The notes under the pieces were generated by a model. The model had not been told where the DNA came from. It did no database searches and saw only the letters and a program-made list of their open reading frames with translations. Shown piece after piece: positions 5,057 through 8,376 of a stretch of DNA of 8,376 nt. The position numbers were made by a program, and so were the translations under genes. Within the stretch, counting starts at the first letter, position 1; every line of letters starts with the position of its first letter. Source of the DNA: Candidatus Levyibacteriota bacterium (GTDB lineage: Bacteria > Patescibacteriota > Microgenomatia > Levybacterales > UBA12049); assembly GCA_003173995.1 (NCBI GenBank), contig PRDT01000008.1, positions 1 through 8,376 of the forward strand, written 5' to 3'.

Positions 5057-5909
5057 CAGTAATAAACCTCCAAGTTTCATAAGAAGGTTTTCTAAATTCG
5101 TCAAGATTTAGGCCTTCTAGGAGGGAAATTCTACCATACTCAATGTTTCCGCGTCGATAGATTTTTTGCATTTTCAATCCATCACAAATGGACGATTGCC
5201 CTTCACACTGATTCAAAAGTAGATTTTTTATTTCTGTCTTTTTTTCTTTTATGTATTTTTCTTGTTGATCTAGCTCTTTCCATTGTGATGCTAAAATCTT
5301 GCTATCATAGTCATTTAAAACATTATAATCCTTCTCACATAGTTCAGGAGGCTCAAAGTCTCTTAAATTAAGCATGAATTCATGTTCTTTTTCAAAGAGG
5401 TGTAAATGATCTAAATCAAAATCACTAAATGAAAATGGAATAACAACTAGCTTTACATCATGTGCAGGGGAATATGACACATAAAAGCCTTTTTCACATC
5501 GTGAAACCATAAGTTGATGAACAACCTGAGGAACATACTTGGAAGGTATTTTGCCTTTTATTGCACTTTCATGATCTTCAAATCCTGGGCATTTAATTTC
5601 ACAGAAAACTTTAGTGTCATACCCATCTAATGAGGCTATTTGCCATTCGTGATCTTTATCAACGAGCACTGCTGGTTTTAAATTTACTTGTTCTTTTTCA
5701 TTAAACATTTCAAGTGCCACAGGCTCTAGAATCTTACCACGACGCATTGACTCGGTTTCTTCTATATTTGGCTTTAATCCTAGCTTTGTTTGCCATAATT
5801 GAAATGGTGTAGTCCATGGACTTAAACCTAAAATGATAGGAGCATCTGAAGCCCCTATCTTATCTTTTCTCCATTCCAACCATTCTGGCGTGTTTTGCTT
5901 TGGAATCAT
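5040..5909 (-). CDS. YqaJ-type viral exonuclease
   Basis: 289 residues, normal for the phage YqaJ/lambda-exonuclease-like family in the PD-(D/E)XK superfamily, which resects dsDNA ends 5' to 3' for single-strand annealing. The N-terminal signature EWLEWRKDKIGASDAPIILG (9-28) leads to RRGKILEPVALEMF with Glu62. Catalytic Asp95 lies in ASLDGY, followed by EIKCP with Glu104 and Lys106. Gln and His residues in YVPQVVHQLMVS (about 124-135) complete the pattern. The C-terminal third is charged and helical. GAGG lies six bases before the ATG at 5909, and the gene starts one base after the stop of the upstream recombination gene, a classic exonuclease/annealase pair. Confidence 0.93.
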   Translation of the reverse strand: MIPKQNTPEWLEWRKDKIGASDAPIILGLSPWTTPFQLWQTKLGLKPNIEETESMRRGKILEPVALEMFNEKEQVNLKPAVLVDKDHEWQIASLDGYDTKVFCEIKCPGFEDHESAIKGKIPSKYVPQVVHQLMVSRCEKGFYVSYSPAHDVKLVVIPFSFSDFDLDHLHLFEKEHEFMLNLRDFEPPELCEKDYNVLNDYDSKILASQWKELDQQEKYIKEKKTEIKNLLLNQCEGQSSICDGLKMQKIYRRGNIEYGRISLLEGLNLDEFRKPSYETWRFITDERKT

Positions 5910-5910
5910 T

Positions 5911-6711
5911 TTAAACCTCTATAGCCTCAACAAGTTCATCCATAGATGTAATATTTTCTTTCTCAAGTAGAGCAGTTTGATATTCATCTTTATTTTTCAG
6001 TGCCAGTTTTAGAATCTTCTCATAAGGTGCTTGAGTAAGGTTTGAAAGGGAATCGACTCCACCTTTTTTCATGTTTTCCATCAGCTTTTGTTTATACGAA
6101 GGATCACATTGATCTAATATGGTTTGAAGTTCATTTGCTTTTTCTTTAGAAATACAGCATTCAATTTTCTTTACCTCTGATTTAATCTCACCAGTTGAGA
6201 TGTCTACATCAATCGTGCTTGCATTTGGAATAGTTTCAATTTCCGATTCATCAGTCCAACCCATACCAGAAATGCTTAATGTAACCCTTCTTTTAGCCTT
6301 AGTTTCCGCTTTCATAATGGCATTAGCCTTCTGATCGCCTTTAAGATTACCAATTGAAACAGCGGCTGTTGCTTGGTCAATTCTTCCTCCAGGAGTGCGT
6401 GCTTTGGCAGTTACAATATAAAGATCATCGACTAACTTTCCTTCGAGCTCTGTAATTGAAATATTATTAACCTTCCTTAACTGTTCTGTAGCGTCTTTTT
6501 TTGCATAAAGGGTAAGTTTACCGTTAAGACTAATGTAATCAAAAGGTCTTGTAAATGGGTTTAAACCCACGCTATCGCATACTTTATGATAGTACGTGAC
6601 TCTTTGCTCAGGGTTAAGCTTTGATAAATCTCCCTGCATAACAACTTGTTCAATAATAGATAATTCATGTTGTTGATTTATGTCTTTTTTTACCATTAGC
6701 TCATTACTCAT
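5911..6711 (-). CDS. Putative single-strand annealing protein (RecT/Red-beta-like)
   Basis: 266 residues from the ATG at 6711, chosen for AAGGA seven bases upstream and the natural start MSNELMVKKD. An in-frame ATG at 6762, with AGGGG ahead, would add 17 residues. The segment VCDSVGLNPFTRPFDYISLNGKL (from residue 44) resembles the C-x-x-x-GLDPFTR-type opening of RecT/Bet annealing proteins. Later METKAKRRVTLSISGMG recalls the conserved basic helix near the domain end. Residues after about 185 are acidic and linker-like, ending in a helical tail. The match is from memory of family patterns, not a search. Position next to a YqaJ exonuclease strongly supports annealing of homologous ssDNA during phage or plasmid recombination. 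Confidence 0.75.
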   Translation of the reverse strand: MSNELMVKKDINQQHELSIIEQVVMQGDLSKLNPEQRVTYYHKVCDSVGLNPFTRPFDYISLNGKLTLYAKKDATEQLRKVNNISITELEGKLVDDLYIVTAKARTPGGRIDQATAAVSIGNLKGDQKANAIMKAETKAKRRVTLSISGMGWTDESEIETIPNASTIDVDISTGEIKSEVKKIECCISKEKANELQTILDQCDPSYKQKLMENMKKGGVDSLSNLTQAPYEKILKLALKNKDEYQTALLEKENITSMDELVEAIEV

Positions 6712-6770
6712 AGATTTTTCCTTAATTTGATTTTTATTTATTACCCAATTTTTTGTATGCATATGCGCCC

Positions 6771-7064
6771 CTATATGTAGTAAACATGTCCTAATTTATC
6801 AAAGATATATTGTGGTAAAGGTTCGATTTCTTGGAATCTCTCGATCATTAAATCACCCTTGACGGTGTCAATATCTAAATAATAACAAAGCTCGTCTAGC
6901 GCATTCTCCAAACTTATTTTGTTAAGATCTTTTTTACTATAAAGTTGATTTAAGACTTCTTTGAGGTGCTTTTGTGCATCGAAGAGCCGATCTTTGATAT
7001 CTTCGCAATTTCTGCAATCTGGCTCATCAGGTTCACAGGGAGGATCTATTTTGTATTCCCACAT
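6771..7064 (-). CDS. Hypothetical 97-aa phage-type protein, first gene of leftward operon
   Basis: 97 residues that I do not recognise. The N-terminus is proline/acid-rich with three cysteines (C10, C17, C20 in PDCRNCED). A probable helix follows (DIKDRLFDAQKHLKEVLNQL) and a hydrophobic C-terminal stretch ends in GHVYYI. AAGGA lies six bases before the ATG at 7064. Its stop (6771) is eight bases from the upstream candidate start of the annealing gene, so coupling is possible. As the promoter-proximal gene it should be expressed early. The cysteine trio may bind metal; nothing more can be said. Confidence 0.7.
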   Translation of the reverse strand: MWEYKIDPPCEPDEPDCRNCEDIKDRLFDAQKHLKEVLNQLYSKKDLNKISLENALDELCYYLDIDTVKGDLMIERFQEIEPLPQYIFDKLGHVYYI

Positions 7065-7111
7065 AAATTTTCCTTGTGTAATTTTTTTAATTTATTTATT
7101 TGTGTAAGTTT

Positions 7112-7124
7112 GTTAAGACTTAAC
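7112..7124. promoter_or_regulatory. Palindromic operator candidate GTTAAGACTTAAC
   Basis: A perfect 13-bp odd-centred palindrome, upstream of the leftward operon start at 7064. An operator for the nearby HTH repressor is the likely explanation; no second exact copy was seen. Confidence 0.5.
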
Positions 7125-7214
7125 TGCTACAACCTGTGCTTCTCAAGGAAGCATTATCAAGGAGACTTGCTAAGTGATTTACATATTATCAAATGACAAA
7201 GTTTACTGCAACAG

Positions 7215-7230
7215 AAAAAGTACACTTTTT
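7215..7230. promoter_or_regulatory. Palindromic operator candidate AAAAAGT-AC-ACTTTTT
   Basis: A perfect 16-bp inverted repeat with a two-base centre. It lies between the probable -35 boxes of the leftward and rightward promoters, about 16 bases before the rightward -35. It is well placed to control both directions. Confidence 0.5.
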
Positions 7231-7246
7231 TCCTTTCTTTTAAAAT

Positions 7247-7275
7247 TTGATTTTTTTGTCTCGATATGTTATTAT
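7247..7275 (+). promoter_or_regulatory. Rightward promoter of the repressor gene
   Basis: -35 TTGATT (7247-7252), 17-bp spacer, -10 TATTAT (7270-7275) preceded by TGT, giving an extended -10. Transcription would begin near 7282, leaving a short leader with GGAGG before the ATG at 7299. Confidence 0.7.
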
Positions 7276-7298
7276 GCCGCCGTTTTATGGAGGTCTTC

Positions 7299-7658
7299 AT
7301 GAGATTAAAAGAATATCTTGCTAAGTATGACATTGATCCTAAAGATTTTGCTGAGCGTTTACATATAACAAAATCTTATTTTTATCAAATTCTTAAAGGA
7401 TCTAAACCCCCTTCAAAGCATTTAGCCTTACTCATTGAACTTTTAACAGGAAAATTAGTAACTTCAGAATCTTTACTAAGGCCAAAACCTAGGAGAAAAC
7501 CGAAAGATTTTTTTCATAACCCAGAAATATTAAATACATTTACACAAACCACACAAATCAATACACTCCCCGAAATTAACAATTTAAAAAATACATTACA
7601 CACACAAATTGAGATAAACGAAACTGATAACAAAGTGGCAAATGATGGGTCTGCATAA
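7299..7658 (+). CDS. YdaS/Cro-like HTH repressor
   Basis: 119 residues from the ATG at 7299, which follows GGAGG by five bases; an earlier ATG at 7266 lies before the predicted transcription start. Residues 13-34 form the helix-turn-helix (DPKDFAERLHI then recognition helix TKSYFYQILKG). The next part, HLALLIELLTGKLVTSESLLRP (41-62), matches the YdaS/Cro-like pattern of a TG-K-VT-x-x-LRP close. A basic patch (PKPRRKPK) and a long polar, Asn/Thr-rich tail follow with no peptidase motif, so it is not a LexA/CI-type self-cleaving repressor. It is divergent from the recombination operon and beside palindromes it may bind. It is probably the switch regulator of the element. Confidence 0.85.
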   Translation: MRLKEYLAKYDIDPKDFAERLHITKSYFYQILKGSKPPSKHLALLIELLTGKLVTSESLLRPKPRRKPKDFFHNPEILNTFTQTTQINTLPEINNLKNTLHTQIEINETDNKVANDGSA

Positions 7659-7697
7659 AAAAGCCATCAGATATAAAATATTTTATAGGAATATCAA

Positions 7698-8081
7698 ATG
7701 AGCGAATTTATTTTTCAAGGTTATATAGAAACACCTGGTGAAAAGCATATAGGAGTTGCCCAAGTCAAATGTTGGAACAAAGTCACCCTTAGATACAAGG
7801 TAATTAAAACTAGAGATGGATCAGCATTTTACATTGCCGCTGCTAGCTACAGGGTAAAAGATTCAGAAAGTGAAAGATATATATCTACACACTTGATCGA
7901 AAGTCAAACAGATAAAGAGGAAATTGAAAACCTAATTAAAGTCCAAGTGAAAAAAGAAATTCAACGTCTGGAAGAAGAAAAACAAAGAAAAATTCAAGAA
8001 TCTAAAAATCCACTTCATCCGTCAATGCAAATGAAAGTAGAAGTGGAAAAAGAAGAAAAAAGAAATCCTTTTTACGGCTGA
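7698..8081 (+). CDS. Hypothetical 127-aa protein, possible nucleic-acid-binding fold
   Basis: 127 residues, start supported by AGGA seven bases before the ATG at 7698, 39 bases after the repressor stop, so the two are probably co-transcribed. Residues 1-70 look beta-rich (VAQVKCWNKVTLRYKVIKTRDGSAFYIAAASYRV). They distantly recall SpoVG-like or OB-type DNA-binding proteins, in which a GxF segment is followed by a Ser-Tyr/Ser-Arg turn and a conserved helix (here DKEEIENLIKVQVKKEIQRL). Residues 75-105 form a highly charged helix or coiled coil, and the end is NPFYG. The similarity is weak and from memory. A DNA-binding or replication accessory role is inference only. Confidence 0.75.
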   Translation: MSEFIFQGYIETPGEKHIGVAQVKCWNKVTLRYKVIKTRDGSAFYIAAASYRVKDSESERYISTHLIESQTDKEEIENLIKVQVKKEIQRLEEEKQRKIQESKNPLHPSMQMKVEVEKEEKRNPFYG

Positions 8082-8085
8082 TTTT

Positions 8086-8116
8086 CAAATTAAGCTTGAT
8101 TTTTAAGCTTATTTTG
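8086..8116 (+). terminator. Hairpin terminator after the rightward gene pair
   Basis: Starts five bases after the stop at 8081. A stem of 12 positions with one T-T mismatch is built around AAGCTT (8092-8097 with 8105-8110), with a seven-base loop and TTTTG closing the 3' arm. It is AT-rich and probably modest in strength. Confidence 0.55.
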
Positions 8117-8130
8117 AAGATCCTACGGAA

Positions 8131-8157
8131 GAAAAAAGGCGACCACTGGGGTCGCCT
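8131..8157 (-). terminator. Strong Rho-independent terminator facing leftward
   Basis: AGGCGACC (8137-8144) pairs perfectly with GGTCGCCT (8150-8157) around a five-base loop. On the minus strand the stem is followed by six T (complement of 8132-8137), the classic intrinsic terminator layout. It ends a transcript coming from the right, not the rightward gene at 7698-8081, since no T-run follows on the plus strand. Confidence 0.85.
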
Positions 8158-8376
8158 AAGATGCAATACCTTGAGTACGACGTCAAGATATTAAGGTGTC
8201 TATGTTTGGAAAATTACACATTTTTATATTTTTCACGCAAGACTTTAATTACAAAAGACAAAAAGTTTATCTGACTCACAATCAGTTAAACAGTTCACAA
8301 GGCACTATGCACAAAATTAACTTAAAGAAAATTTCATGCGATTTTAACCCAATTAACCCAAGGCTAATTTCATGCG
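8158..8376. other. Gene-free region feeding the leftward terminator; possible ncRNA
   Basis: I find no open frame with a credible start and ribosome site here. A transcript must enter the leftward terminator at 8131-8157, so a minus-strand untranslated RNA or the 3' end of one may lie here. Inverted repeats include CTTGA/TCAAG (8170-8187) nested in ACCTT/AAGGT (8168-8197), consistent with RNA structure. No clear promoter was found. The right end passes into short repeats. Confidence 0.4.
8330..8376. repeat. Short direct repeats at right edge (possible iteron array start)
   Basis: AATTTCATGCG occurs at 8330-8340 and 8366-8376, a 36-bp period. Between them TTAACCCAA is repeated exactly in tandem (8344-8352 and 8353-8361). 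The window ends inside the second copy, so the array length is unknown. Such repeats next to a partition-carrying element could be replication iterons. They could also be another protein-binding array. Confidence 0.55.

Larger units (their letters stand above)
7065..7298. promoter_or_regulatory. Divergent control region between leftward operon and repressor gene
   Basis: 234 bases without a gene between divergent genes. It holds two exact palindromes (7112-7124 and 7215-7230), a directly repeated TCAAGGA (7143-7149 and 7157-7163, 14 bp apart), the short inverted repeat CAAG-GAGA-CTTG at 7158-7169, and a good rightward promoter. A leftward promoter is likely but less clear: TTGCAG with TAATAT 17 bases on, between about 7210 and 7180. 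This is the layout of a phage-like lysis/lysogeny or plasmid control switch. Confidence 0.6.

Noticed and set aside
6966..7196. Plus-strand open frame extending into the control region
   Set aside because: No ribosome site, and it mostly overlaps the 97-aa minus-strand gene.
8330..8376. Start of a CRISPR array
   Set aside because: The repeated unit is only 11 bp, the interval itself contains tandem repeats, and no cas gene is present.

Overview
The window is AT-rich DNA from a bacterial mobile element that combines phage-type and plasmid-type modules. The phage-type genes are a YqaJ exonuclease with a presumed annealing partner, a DUF551 protein, an FmdB-like zinc ribbon, an HNH endonuclease, a GroES-like co-chaperonin and a YdaS/Cro-like repressor. 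The plasmid-type genes are a small ParA, a ribbon-helix-helix partner and a serine recombinase. A phage-plasmid, or a plasmid carrying a phage recombination module, fits best. The host cannot be named from the sequence. AT-rich codon use and clear Shine-Dalgarno sites (AAGGA, GGAGG) fit a bacterium, and a gammaproteobacterium related to Legionella or Coxiella is only a guess.

Layout. Positions 1 to 7064 form one leftward (minus-strand) array with very short gaps or overlaps. Reading leftward: a 97-aa protein of unknown function, the putative annealing protein, YqaJ exonuclease, HNH endonuclease, GroES-like protein, ParA, RHH protein, and a small Cys-rich-N-terminus protein. An intergenic stretch with two hairpins follows (2799-2894). 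Next come a TRASH-like zinc protein, a one-pass membrane protein, a second TRASH-like zinc protein, an FmdB-like zinc ribbon, an RNA polymerase alpha-CTD-like protein, a tRNA-like element, a DUF551 protein, two small proteins, and a serine recombinase cut by the left edge. Positions 7065-7298 are a control region with palindromes and divergent promoters. Rightward from it run the repressor (7299-7658) and a 127-aa protein (7698-8081), ending in a hairpin terminator. Positions 8082-8376 hold no gene that I can support. They contain a strong terminator facing leftward and, at the extreme right edge, short tandem repeats that may be the start of an iteron-like array.

How it may work together (inference). 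The repressor and the palindromes in 7065-7298 would control leftward transcription of the early recombination genes. The annealing protein and exonuclease would give Red-like recombination. ParA and the RHH protein, with a roughly 66-bp duplicated site ahead of each gene, would form a ParF/ParG-type partition system. The left part is unusually rich in tiny Cys-rich, probably zinc-binding proteins, which may be host-modulating or regulatory.
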